The position numbers and the translations under genes are program-made. A DNA stretch of 23,775 nucleotides from Nitrospira sp. ST-bin4 (GTDB lineage: Bacteria > Nitrospirota > Nitrospiria > Nitrospirales > Nitrospiraceae). Under the pieces are notes generated by a model. The model did not search any database. It was not told where the DNA came from and saw only the letters and a list, made by a program, of their open reading frames with translations. The DNA lies in the NCBI GenBank assembly GCA_002083565.1, contig MSXM01000045.1, positions 29,623 to 53,397 on the forward strand, written 5' to 3'. Shown here one piece after another: positions 1 to 8,120 of this stretch (positions are counted from its first letter, which is position 1; every line of letters begins with the position of its first letter).

Positions 1-822
1 GAAGCGAATGGGTTCGCCGGCGAGGTTGCGAATGACCAGTCCTCGAAAATGGACGCTGCGAACGTTCCCGCCGGGCTGAACGATTCGACATTCCACATCA
101 AAGGGCTCATCCAGGGCGAGCGAGCGTTCACCGGCGTCGAGGACCCGCCCACGGTCTTCAGGGTGAATGGCGGCCTTGAACGTGTCATACGTGGGCAGGA
201 TCGTGCCCGGCTCATAGCCAAACATGCGGCATTGTTCATCGGACCATATTTCCACGCCGGTACGAATATCCCGTTCCCACCTTCCAAAGCAGGCGGAAGC
301 CCGGACTGATTCCTGATGCGCTTCGGTTCCGGCTGTCTCGTGATGGCGCAAATGGTCGGGGGCATTGACGGGAAGGCTCTCTGCCTCCCGGCATCGTGTG
401 ACGTCAATCATCACCCACACCATCGCGGTCAGACGGCCGGTTCGCCCTTTTACCGGAGAGAGGGTCACTTCATTCAAAAAAGGGCTGCCGTCCTTACGGT
501 AATGAAGCAGACAGACCCGGCAGGCCCTCCCCTGCTGGAGAGCCAACTCAATCTTTTCCAACGAGGCTCGATCGGTCTCCGGACCGGCCAGGATGGCCAT
601 GGTCTTGCCCACAATCTCGGTGTCTGTATAGCCGGTCAGTAACCGAAAGGCAGGATTCACGCGGATCACGGGATGATGGGACGCCCTGGCATCAGTCATC
701 ACCACGCCACAACCGGTGGCCGCAATGACTTTGGACTGGAACCGGGACTCTCGGCGTTGCCGAACAAGACGCCAGACCGCGATGCCAAGAAGGAGGAGAG
801 CGGAACCGGTGAGAAATGCCAC
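1..822 (-). CDS. Membrane-anchored PAS-domain signalling protein (5' part, runs off the left edge)
   Basis: The gene starts with GTG at 822; an in-frame TAA lies at 837-835 and AGAGG sits about 5 bases before the GTG, so this start is well fixed. The 274 visible residues begin with a hydrophobic segment (residues 2-20) followed by a basic RQRRE stretch, as expected for one inner-membrane anchor with the rest in the cytoplasm. A first PAS domain covers about residues 32-142 (NPAF, LTGY, GPETD, YRKDGSPF, IDVT). A second, PAS_3-like domain covers about 162-270 (WERD, HPEDRGR). The first domain reads like a LOV domain but has Met75 where the photoactive Cys would be. The output domain (kinase, GGDEF or other) lies outside the window. 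It follows a kinase and response regulator on the same strand after a 177-base gap and may belong to their regulon; this is inference. Confidence 0.85.
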   Translation of the reverse strand, partial: MAFLTGSALLLLGIAVWRLVRQRRESRFQSKVIAATGCGVVMTDARASHHPVIRVNPAFRLLTGYTDTEIVGKTMAILAGPETDRASLEKIELALQQGRACRVCLLHYRKDGSPFLNEVTLSPVKGRTGRLTAMVWVMIDVTRCREAESLPVNAPDHLRHHETAGTEAHQESVRASACFGRWERDIRTGVEIWSDEQCRMFGYEPGTILPTYDTFKAAIHPEDRGRVLDAGERSLALDEPFDVECRIVQPGGNVRSVHFRGLVIRNLAGEPIRF

Positions 823-854
823 CGCAACCTCTTTTTAAATCGTTGCAACTCATG

Positions 855-878
855 TCGGACTCTCCGCCAAAAGTCCGA
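855..878. repeat. Inverted repeat, 7-bp arms
   Basis: TCGGACT at 855-861 and AGTCCGA at 872-878 are perfect inverted copies around a 10-base loop. The repeat lies 33 bases before the GTG of the membrane PAS gene, inside its presumed 5' leader. It could be an operator half-site pair or an mRNA hairpin. No U-tract follows it on the minus strand, so it does not look like an intrinsic terminator. Confidence 0.5.
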
Positions 879-910
879 ACAAGGATATCTTCACTTCAGT
901 ATGTGGAACG

Positions 911-935
911 ATACACGGGATTAAGCAACGTGTAT
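911..935. repeat. Inverted repeat overlapping a candidate -10 box
   Basis: ATACACG at 911-917 and CGTGTAT at 929-935 are perfect inverted copies with 11 bases between them. The right arm overlaps the candidate -10 box at 931-936 of a minus-strand promoter. That is the geometry of an operator. The neighbouring NarL-type response regulator is an obvious candidate to bind it, but this is inference. Confidence 0.45.
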
Positions 936-958
936 AGGTGGAATGGGAAACAAACCAA
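931..958 (-). promoter_or_regulatory. Candidate promoter of the membrane PAS gene
   Basis: On the minus strand, TTGGTT (958-953) and TATACA (936-931) are separated by 16 bases. The -35 match is weak and the -10 match fair. It lies about 110 bases before the GTG at 822 and overlaps a perfect palindrome. Confidence 0.3.
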
Positions 959-999
959 ATGAAATATGTACCTACCGTGATAGGGCTATATGCCGCAGC

Positions 1000-1656
1000 T
1001 TAGGTCTGCCGTTTGACAAAGAGCGCCGCCGCCTGCGAACGGCGGGTGATACGAAGCTTATGAAAGATATTGGCGAGATAATTCTTCACGGTCTTGTCGC
1101 TCAGATCAAGTGCCGTGGCGATTTCCTTGTTCGTCTTTCCTTCGGCGACGAGCGCCAGCACCCGCTCTTCCTGCGCCGAGAGCTTTTCCACCCCCGAGAT
1201 TTCTTTGCCGGCGGCTAATCCGCGCAGCCACCCGAGCGCCCGGTCGGTCACAGCGGGATCGAGAATCGACCGGCCCTCGGAGACATCACGGATCGCGCTG
1301 GTCAACGAGGTGGAATCGATTTCTTTCAACACATACCCATGCGCACCGGCCAATACGGCCGCCAGAACCGAGTCATCGTCCGCATAGGAGGTCAGGATGA
1401 TCACTCGGATGGCGGGAAAGGAGGCAAGTATGTCCCGGCAGGCATCGACACCCGAGCCATCCGGAAGACGCACGTCCATGAGCACAACGTCCGGTTTCAG
1501 TTTCACCGCTTGCCGGATCGCCTCCGCAACCGTCGCCGACTCTCCCACCACCTGGATGGAGCGATGCTGGCTGAGCACCGTCCGCAGACCCACACGAACG
1601 ATTTCATGATCGTCCACCAGCAGGACACGAACGGTCTTGAGTTTCGCCTTATTCAT
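1000..1656 (-). CDS. NarL/DosR-family response regulator (REC-HTH_LuxR)
   Basis: A 218-residue two-component transcription regulator. The receiver domain (about residues 9-125) shows the acidic pair D15-D16, the phospho-acceptor D61 in the LMDVRLPDGSG segment, S90 and the conserved K111. The C-terminal LuxR-type helix-turn-helix (about 158-213) has the LSAQEERVLALVAEGKTNKEI pattern followed by a DKTVKNY recognition helix, which resembles DosR/DevR. The ATG at 1656 was chosen because it begins eight bases inside the end of the upstream kinase gene (GATGAATAA), a typical translational coupling; longer in-frame starts would read back into the kinase. The adjacent kinase is almost certainly its phosphodonor. 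Target genes are unknown; the palindromes downstream at 855-935 are candidates. Confidence 0.95.
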   Translation of the reverse strand: MNKAKLKTVRVLLVDDHEIVRVGLRTVLSQHRSIQVVGESATVAEAIRQAVKLKPDVVLMDVRLPDGSGVDACRDILASFPAIRVIILTSYADDDSVLAAVLAGAHGYVLKEIDSTSLTSAIRDVSEGRSILDPAVTDRALGWLRGLAAGKEISGVEKLSAQEERVLALVAEGKTNKEIATALDLSDKTVKNYLANIFHKLRITRRSQAAALFVKRQT

Positions 1657-4600
1657 CAACCGGCCTCCTGGGTATATCAAGCAGCACTTTCGTTCCCTTC
1701 CGAGGCCGAGAGTGAACCTCGATCCGGACACCGAGTTTCCTCGCCCTCGCCGCCATGTTGGCCAGTCCATGCCCAACGTCATGGACCGAGTCCGGGATAA
1801 ATCCTTTTCCGTTATCGGTGACCGATAGACGCACGGAGCGGCGCAGTCGCTTGAGTGACAGGGCGATACGCCAGGCCCCGCTGTGGCGGAGGCTGTTGCT
1901 CAACGCCTCACGCACGATGTTCATCACATGGTATGCCTGTTCTGTCGAGAGCTCTCGGACCGCGGCCTCCTCAATCGTCACACGCCAGGCCGTCCCATTG
2001 GATTCGCACATGGCCTGAACCATGGCCCGTAAGGTCGAGCCGACATCGCCTCCCTGCAAAACGTGCGACTCGATCCCCGCAATGAAATTCCGGACTTCGG
2101 CCATGATATGATTGAGGTGCCCGATCGCGCGGTTCAATGCCGTCATGAGCGGCGCAGTGGTCTTCTTCCGCGGCAGAGGCAGCTCGGATACGAGCGTCCT
2201 GCAGGATTCGAGACCCAGGCCGACCGCAAAAATAGATTGCAAGATGCCGTCGTGCAGATCTTCGCTGATTCGCTCGCGTTCCTCGACCGCGGCGCGCAGA
2301 TCCCGTTCCCGCTGCCGGAGTATCTCTTCCATGCGTTTGCGCTCTGTGACATCGCGCGACACCCCGAGAATGCCGATCACCCCCCCGGCTTCATCGCGCA
2401 GCGGCACTTTATACGTGTCAAAGATCCGAACCTCGCCGTTTACGTTCACCGGATCAGAAGAGTTGTGCACAACCTTTCCGGCCAAGGCTTGCCGATCATC
2501 CAATTCATAACCAAGAAAACCCGCGTCGGAGTTGCCTTTCACAAGCTCGGGGCTCCATCCGTTCTCGATATCGGAGCGACCAATCAGATCTTCCGGAGTC
2601 TTGCCGAGCGCTTGAGCGAACGCGTTGTTACACAGGAGCGTCCGCAGGTCCCGATCCTTCACGAAAATCAGGTCCGGTGTCGCGTTGATGACGTTGATCA
2701 GCAGTGTCAGGGCCTTCTGCCGATCCTCTTCCACTCGCTTCCACTCAGTGATGTTGCGCGCTATCCCGATCACGCCGATGATGCTCCCTTCAGAATCGCG
2801 ATAGGGCGCTTTCGTCGTCAGGTAGTGGGCGATGTTCCCCAATAGTGTCCCCTGCTCTTCAACCGTGATGGTCTGTCCCGATTCGGTCACGAAGCGATCT
2901 GAGGCGCACCGGGAGGCAGCCAATCCCCCTCCCCAGAGGGCAACATCGTCCCATCCGATGACGGCTTCAGCCGGCATACCCACGGCATCGGCCCCGGCGC
3001 GATTGATGTGGACGTAACGTCCCTGCAGGTCTTTGATGGAAATGAGGTCGATCGATGCATCCATGATGGCGGTCAGCAGGGTATGATGTTGGGCGAGCGC
3101 CTCTTCAGCTTCTTTCTGTTTGGTGATGTCTTGGACTGTTCCGCTTGAACGCAACGCGAGGCCGTCACGCCCATACTGGGTCTCACACTGCTCCCGGACA
3201 AACTTGATCCGCCCGTCCGCCATCAGGAGCCGATGGGTGATGTTATATGGCGTTCTAAATGTGACGGATTCGGTATAGGCCCGATCCACAAGACTCCTGT
3301 CATCCGGATGGACCAATTGGAGAAACGCCTCGTAGGAAGCTCCGAACGCCTCGGCATCGATTTCGAAAATTCGATATATTTCATCGGACCAAGTCAGCCG
3401 GTTCGCGACCAGGTCCAATTCCCAACTGCCGATATGCGCGATTCGTTGGGCTTCTTTGAGTCTTGCCTCGCTCCGGCGCAAGGCTTCTTCCGCCTGCGCG
3501 CGCTCGGTGATGTCAGTCAGAATGCAGTGGGTCCTGATGAACTCGCCTTTCTGGTCGCGTTGGATCCGACCGTCTATCACGGCATTGACGATGGTTCCGT
3601 CGCGACGACGAAGTGCAAGCTCGTTGCGTACCTTGCCGCTTTTCTTGAATACCTCGAACGTCGCAGAGAAATCGCCATCAACATTCCCGGCCCAAAGATC
3701 CCCGAAATCGCTGCCTAGCAACTCCTCCCTTTCATATCCGAGCAGATGACACAGCCTTTGATTCACGTCAAGGAACCGCCCTTCCCGGTCGAGCGATTGA
3801 TACGCGATGGGAGAATTTTCAAACAGGCTGCGGAAACGTTCTTCGCTCAGTCGAAGCGCTTCTTGTGCGTGCTTCCGTTCGGTGATGTCCCGCACGACGG
3901 CAGCAAAAAGCCCCGCCTGGCCGGCCTCCGCCACGAATTGCAAGGAGACTTCCACGGCCACATCGTGGCCATCCTTGTGCCGGTGAACCGTTTCGAAGAC
4001 TTGCACGGCACAACTTCCATCCCGCAGCGGCTCGAGCATCTCACGAAATGCCCGTTCGGTGAACTCCGGCTTGATATCAAGAGGCGTCATGGTCAGGAGC
4101 TCGTCTTCTGTATAGCCCACCTGCATGACGGCTCCGCGATTGCAGTACACAAAATGCAGCGAATCGGCAGAGAACATGAACACGCAGTCATGCACCTGGT
4201 CGAGCGTGGCTTTGAAGCGGGCAAGGCTCCCTTCGCGCTCGCGTAGAGCCTGCTCTGTCCGCTTACGCTCTGTGATATCCACTGTCGCACCGAAGAGATG
4301 TTTGATCTGCCCCTCGTTACTGCGAACGGCATGGCCTCGCACATCCGTCCAAATGACCGTCCCGTCTTTCTTGACCATACGAAGTTCATAGTTGTAGCCG
4401 TCGGCTTCCCCTCGTACGACCCGCTGCCAGTGCGCCATCGCAATGGAGCGATCGTCCGGATGGACGAGATTGAGCCACACATAGGGATCGGTCGAAAGCT
4501 CGTCCTCCCCGTAGCCGAACAGGGCTTTAAGGTTCACATCGCCATGGTATGAGCCGGTGGCCACGTCCAGTTCCCAGACGCCGACTTTTCCGACCGCCGT

Positions 4601-6919
4601 CGCGCGCGCGTATCGTTCCTGGCTGATCCGAAGCGCGGCTTCCGCACGTTTGCGCTCGGTGATATCGCGTGAATTCACGATGACGCAGGACCGGCTCCGC
4701 GCATCACAGGTCGCCCGGCCGACGCCTTCTAAGCTTAGCCAGGAGCCATCTTGATGACGGAAGCGGAATTCGGCGGTTTGCGTCTCGCCCGGCTGCTGGA
4801 CGATCCGCTGAAACTTCTCGATGACGGCCGGAAGATCGTCCGGATGAATGAAGTCGAAGGCGATCCGGCCGTCGATCTCATGCTGGGCATACCCGAGGAG
4901 CCGTTCGAACGACGGGCTTTCAAACCGGATCGTGCCATCAAGGTCCAGCACGGTGATGATGTCCGAGGAATTCTCGATCATGGCACGGAAGTGCGACTCA
5001 CTCTCCTGCAGCGCCGATTCCGCGCGCTTGCGCTCGGAAATGTCCTGGCAAGAGCCGGACATCCGGCGCGGCTCGCCCTGTTCATCCCAGATGGCCTGTC
5101 CTTTTCCCCGCATCCATCGATACTCGCCGTGGTTGGTCCTGAGCCGATATTCCACGTCGTAGGAAACTCGATGTTCAATGTGTGCCGTGAGCTGGCTCAG
5201 TACGCGATCCATATCCTCAGGATGCAGTCTCGCCACCCACTGCCCGAGCGTGTCAAATGATTCCCCGTCCTCCAGCCCCAGGAGCTGTCGCACACGCGGG
5301 GACCACCAGATCGGCGTTTCCGGTGCATGCCAGGGAACCCCCGGAATGCGCTGCGCATCCCAGAGTACATCGGTCGCCCCCTCTACAGCCGCAGCGAACC
5401 GTTCTTCGCTCTCACGCAATGTCATTTCCGTTTGTTGCCGCTCAGCATCCAAAAGGCACAGCGCCACGTGGTCGCCAATGGATCTGGCGAACGCTTGTTC
5501 TTCTTCGGACCATTCCGTTTTCAGACCGATATGTTCAAACCACACAACTCCAATGATGGTGCCGTCTCGACGCACGGCCATATCCATCACGGAGCTGATC
5601 CCTAGCGGGATGAAGTAGTCCTCGATAAACTCGCTGGTCCGTGGGTCCGTGAGGACATCATTGACCGCTAAAGGCAAGCTCTGGTCGAGCGCATCGAAAT
5701 AACGCGGATAACGGGACGCGTCCAGCACCGCACCAGATTCGTATTTATTGAGGCTCAATTGATACAGCTCGCGACAAATAAGTGAGGAATGATCATCGTT
5801 GAACAACCAGATGCCAACCCGTTCGATACTCAACGCATTCGCAGCCATTCGTAGGATCGTTCGCAAACCCTCCGTGAGATCTTGGAACGGCCGGCGATGC
5901 AGATGTAACTGGATCTCTTGGAATCGAATCATGCTGTCGAGACGTTCTCGGTTCTGTAGTTCAAACAATTTGCGTCGGGTGACGTCCTGGTCAAATCCGC
6001 GATAACCTCTGAACGATCCGTCGGCGCCAAAGATCGGTATACCCCTGCATTCGAAGGTCACCAGTTGCCCGTCCTTGCGGCGATTGATGTTTTCAATGCC
6101 GGCAAACGGCTTTCGTGCGGCGGCAATCGGGCCGAACAGGGCTGCAACGCGATGGGCTTCTTCTGGAGGCATGAAATCAAACGGGGTCTTGCCGATCGCT
6201 TCATCCGGTTCGTAGCCTAAGAATTCGCGGATCTTAGGGCTACAGTAGGTATAGGCGCCAAGTTCATTGATTTCCCACATCCAGTCGGTCGTCGTTTCCA
6301 CCAGTTCCCGAAATCGCGCTTCGCTGGTTCGCAGGGCTTCTTCGGCATGCTTTAGCACTGTGCGGTCGCGCCCCACGCCTATCAATCCGATTACATGACC
6401 GAGGTGATTCTCTAACGTGGCTCCGGTCCAGTGATAGGGAATCATTCGGCCGGCCTTTGTCAGCAGATGGCCTTCCAACTCGGTGTATCCCTGCTCAAAC
6501 GCCTGCCGGATGGCGGCAGCCGTCTGTTCGCGCTCACACTCCGGCGCAAATGAGACGGCAGGCCTGCTGTTGAGCTCTTCGGGAACGAAGCCGGTGACGG
6601 TCTCCAAACGTTTATTCCACCCCGCTAGATTGCCGTGCAGGTCCAGTTTGAAGATGATATCCGGAGCAATCTCGATCACGTTGCGCCATTCAGCCACGAT
6701 CTGAGTCCGTTCGCGCCCGGTCTGTTGCCGCTCGAGCGACACCTGTGCGAGGGAAATCTCCGGCATACCGTTGAGTCCCGCGATCTCGGATGTCGAGAGA
6801 CCGGCGGCTCCCGTGTTCAGCGGCGCTTCCTGTCCCAACAGCCGGAGCAGCTCACGGACCTGGCCGCGCAGCCCTTCGATCTCAGTGAGTGCCTCAGGCA
6901 ACGTCGTTGGCGTAGTCAT
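1649..6919 (-). CDS. Soluble multi-PAS/GAF sensor histidine kinase (HisKA_3 type)
   Basis: A 1756-residue kinase with no membrane segment. In order: a short coiled N-terminus; PAS1 (about 78-188); PAS2 (203-315); GAF (335-490); PAS3 (507-630); PAS4 (645-755); PAS5 (772-885); PAS6 (902-1014); PAS7 (1028-1139); PAS8 (1155-1267); PAS9 (1283-1393); PAS10 (1408-1526); then a HisKA_3 dimerisation domain with the phospho-accepting H1556 (EDLHDG) and a HATPase_c domain with N1675 and D1702 (DNGKG). Most modules end in the usual D-[IV]-T-[ER]-x-K signature and are joined by short coiled-coil linkers. HisKA_3 kinases pair with NarL-type regulators, and exactly such a gene overlaps the 3' end. The ATG at 6919 has AAGGAG about 7 bases upstream. 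Ligands and cofactors cannot be read from the sequence. It probably senses redox, gas or small-molecule signals in the cytoplasm, as many PAS/GAF kinases do. Confidence 0.95.
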   Translation of the reverse strand: MTTPTTLPEALTEIEGLRGQVRELLRLLGQEAPLNTGAAGLSTSEIAGLNGMPEISLAQVSLERQQTGRERTQIVAEWRNVIEIAPDIIFKLDLHGNLAGWNKRLETVTGFVPEELNSRPAVSFAPECEREQTAAAIRQAFEQGYTELEGHLLTKAGRMIPYHWTGATLENHLGHVIGLIGVGRDRTVLKHAEEALRTSEARFRELVETTTDWMWEINELGAYTYCSPKIREFLGYEPDEAIGKTPFDFMPPEEAHRVAALFGPIAAARKPFAGIENINRRKDGQLVTFECRGIPIFGADGSFRGYRGFDQDVTRRKLFELQNRERLDSMIRFQEIQLHLHRRPFQDLTEGLRTILRMAANALSIERVGIWLFNDDHSSLICRELYQLSLNKYESGAVLDASRYPRYFDALDQSLPLAVNDVLTDPRTSEFIEDYFIPLGISSVMDMAVRRDGTIIGVVWFEHIGLKTEWSEEEQAFARSIGDHVALCLLDAERQQTEMTLRESEERFAAAVEGATDVLWDAQRIPGVPWHAPETPIWWSPRVRQLLGLEDGESFDTLGQWVARLHPEDMDRVLSQLTAHIEHRVSYDVEYRLRTNHGEYRWMRGKGQAIWDEQGEPRRMSGSCQDISERKRAESALQESESHFRAMIENSSDIITVLDLDGTIRFESPSFERLLGYAQHEIDGRIAFDFIHPDDLPAVIEKFQRIVQQPGETQTAEFRFRHQDGSWLSLEGVGRATCDARSRSCVIVNSRDITERKRAEAALRISQERYARATAVGKVGVWELDVATGSYHGDVNLKALFGYGEDELSTDPYVWLNLVHPDDRSIAMAHWQRVVRGEADGYNYELRMVKKDGTVIWTDVRGHAVRSNEGQIKHLFGATVDITERKRTEQALREREGSLARFKATLDQVHDCVFMFSADSLHFVYCNRGAVMQVGYTEDELLTMTPLDIKPEFTERAFREMLEPLRDGSCAVQVFETVHRHKDGHDVAVEVSLQFVAEAGQAGLFAAVVRDITERKHAQEALRLSEERFRSLFENSPIAYQSLDREGRFLDVNQRLCHLLGYEREELLGSDFGDLWAGNVDGDFSATFEVFKKSGKVRNELALRRRDGTIVNAVIDGRIQRDQKGEFIRTHCILTDITERAQAEEALRRSEARLKEAQRIAHIGSWELDLVANRLTWSDEIYRIFEIDAEAFGASYEAFLQLVHPDDRSLVDRAYTESVTFRTPYNITHRLLMADGRIKFVREQCETQYGRDGLALRSSGTVQDITKQKEAEEALAQHHTLLTAIMDASIDLISIKDLQGRYVHINRAGADAVGMPAEAVIGWDDVALWGGGLAASRCASDRFVTESGQTITVEEQGTLLGNIAHYLTTKAPYRDSEGSIIGVIGIARNITEWKRVEEDRQKALTLLINVINATPDLIFVKDRDLRTLLCNNAFAQALGKTPEDLIGRSDIENGWSPELVKGNSDAGFLGYELDDRQALAGKVVHNSSDPVNVNGEVRIFDTYKVPLRDEAGGVIGILGVSRDVTERKRMEEILRQRERDLRAAVEERERISEDLHDGILQSIFAVGLGLESCRTLVSELPLPRKKTTAPLMTALNRAIGHLNHIMAEVRNFIAGIESHVLQGGDVGSTLRAMVQAMCESNGTAWRVTIEEAAVRELSTEQAYHVMNIVREALSNSLRHSGAWRIALSLKRLRRSVRLSVTDNGKGFIPDSVHDVGHGLANMAARARKLGVRIEVHSRPRKGTKVLLDIPRRPVDE

Positions 6920-7122
6920 GGAGACTCCTTCTCAAGGAAACTCTATGGAGTAGCGGTCTTATCCGGACAGATCTCTCGTTCGTCAGAGGAAAACCAGCGA
7001 GGTAAGAACGATGGTCGTAGAAAATGTGGCAGGACGCACCTTCATCAAAACGTACCGTGCTCATGCAGCGGCGAGGACGGTGCGCGTTCGCTTCGGCGAG
7101 TCAGTATCTGTTGAGGAACAAT

Positions 7123-7206
7123 TGGTGCCGAAGGCGGGACTTGAACCCGCACGGCTTGCGCCACACGCCCCTCAAACGTGCGTGTCTGCCATTCCACCAC
7201 TTCGGC
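7123..7206 (-). tRNA. tRNA-Leu (anticodon GAG)
   Basis: An 84-base class II tRNA including an encoded CCA. The acceptor arms GCCGAAG and CTTCGGC pair fully. The anticodon stem CACGT/GCGTG encloses the loop TTGAGGG, giving anticodon GAG. A long variable arm (GGC-GCAA-GCC) and T-arm GCGGG-TTCAAGT-CCCGC follow. It reads leucine codons CUC/CUU. A near-consensus promoter lies 88 bases upstream. Confidence 0.97.
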
Positions 7207-7271
7207 AAAAAACGTGTCGTTCGTCGGAATGCGTCGTGAACCCTGTGCTCGCCGTATCCATTACGAACGAC
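7207..7271 (-). promoter_or_regulatory. Inverted repeat plus T6 tract in the tRNA-Leu leader
   Basis: On the minus strand the arm GTCGTTCGT (7271-7263) is repeated in inverse as ACGAACGAC (7224-7216), with a 38-base loop. Three bases later comes TTTTTT (7212-7207), flush against the 5' base of the mature tRNA. It resembles a terminator or attenuator, or simply a processing hairpin for the precursor tRNA. The long loop makes a strong terminator doubtful. Confidence 0.35.
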
Positions 7272-7293
7272 GATCGACGCCCGAGGGAGGCGC

Positions 7294-7323
7294 ATTATAG
7301 AAGTAGGGCAAAATTCTTGTCAA
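7294..7323 (-). promoter_or_regulatory. Near-perfect sigma-70-type promoter for tRNA-Leu(GAG)
   Basis: On the minus strand TTGACA (7323-7318) and TATAAT (7299-7294) are both perfect consensus hexamers separated by 18 bases. Transcription should start near 7287, giving a leader of about 80 bases before the tRNA. Confidence 0.75.
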
Positions 7324-7345
7324 TGAAGGAGCCCTCCGGTAGAAT
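7317..7345 (+). promoter_or_regulatory. Promoter for the HAD phosphatase gene, sharing its -35 with the opposite promoter
   Basis: TTGTCA (7317-7322) and TAGAAT (7340-7345) are separated by 17 bases; each hexamer has one mismatch to consensus. The -35 occupies the same bases as the -35 of the minus-strand tRNA promoter. The predicted start near 7352 leaves a leader of about 49 bases before the ATG at 7401. Confidence 0.6.
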
Positions 7346-7400
7346 CGGCTCGCTATTTGAGATACAGGCGCATAGGGCGCTGCACGAAGCGGACTCTCCC

Positions 7401-8093
7401 ATGATGCCATTCATTACATCGACCGCTCCCTGCCGTCTCAACAGCCAGGTTGCGGCCTTTTTTGATCTGGATAACACCATCCTGCCCGGCGAAGCCAGCG
7501 AAGTCCGGTTTTTCCGATGGCTCTGGCAGCGCGGGGTGGTGGGATGGCCCGAGGCTCAGGCGAGTCTCGCGTGGCTCATGCGGCACCTGCCGTCACTCTC
7601 CCTGCACCCGCTTCGTGAACGCAAGCTGTACATGGCAGGAAAACCGGCCCAGGTGATCGAACCGCTGGGAGAAGAGTTTTGCCGCGAACAACTCTGCCCC
7701 TGCGTGTCCCCCACGGCAATGCGAACGATTGAGGAACATCGGAGTGCCGGTCACCTGATCGTGCTGCTGACAGGCTCCCTCGATTTCCTGATCGACCCCA
7801 TTGCCACTGCGTTACAGGTCGATCGTTGCTTCGCCAATCGCCTGGAACAAGTCGACGGCGTCTATACGGGCCATCTTGTCCCACCCTTGCCCTACGGCGC
7901 AGGAAAGCGCCGGCTGATCGAGCAGCTGGCGCAGGACCTGACGCTGGACCTCTCCCTGTGCTATGCCTACGGCGATAGCCCCGGCGACCTCGATCTCTTG
8001 CGCGCGGTCGGCTACCCCACAGTGGTCAATCCCATCCGGGGCATGGCTCGCGTGGCCAAGCAGCAGAAGTGGCCGGTTGCGCGATGGCACTAA
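7401..8093 (+). CDS. HAD-superfamily phosphatase, subfamily IB (SerB-like)
   Basis: A 230-residue hydrolase of the HAD-IB group, which includes phosphoserine phosphatase and related phosphomonoesterases. Motif I is DLDNT with nucleophile D22 and acid/base D24. Motif II is LLTGS (T124). Motif III is K169 in GAGKR. Motif IV is GDSPGDLDLL (D192, D196). The C-terminus VVNP...WPVARW is typical of HAD-IB proteins. The helical cap between motifs I and II is of ordinary length. The open frame continues upstream through the tRNA-Leu gene on the other strand, so the start is placed at ATG 7401 (ATG 7404 is equally possible), downstream of the promoter at 7317-7345. No strong ribosome site is visible. 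The substrate is unknown; phosphoserine or a phospholipid head group are the usual candidates for relatives. It is followed 27 bases later by queE. Confidence 0.88.
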   Translation: MMPFITSTAPCRLNSQVAAFFDLDNTILPGEASEVRFFRWLWQRGVVGWPEAQASLAWLMRHLPSLSLHPLRERKLYMAGKPAQVIEPLGEEFCREQLCPCVSPTAMRTIEEHRSAGHLIVLLTGSLDFLIDPIATALQVDRCFANRLEQVDGVYTGHLVPPLPYGAGKRRLIEQLAQDLTLDLSLCYAYGDSPGDLDLLRAVGYPTVVNPIRGMARVAKQQKWPVARWH

Positions 8094-8120
8094 TACAGCG
8101 CGCGTGACGCGAGCAGGAAT

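Noticed and set aside
2063..2845. Long plus-strand open frame inside the kinase gene
   Set aside because: It is antisense to well-conserved PAS domains and has no recognisable domain of its own; GC-rich coding sequence often opens such shadow frames.
7011..7400. A 130-residue N-terminal extension of the HAD phosphatase
   Set aside because: This open frame runs through the complementary strand of tRNA-Leu(GAG) and through both promoters; the HAD fold begins only after 7401.
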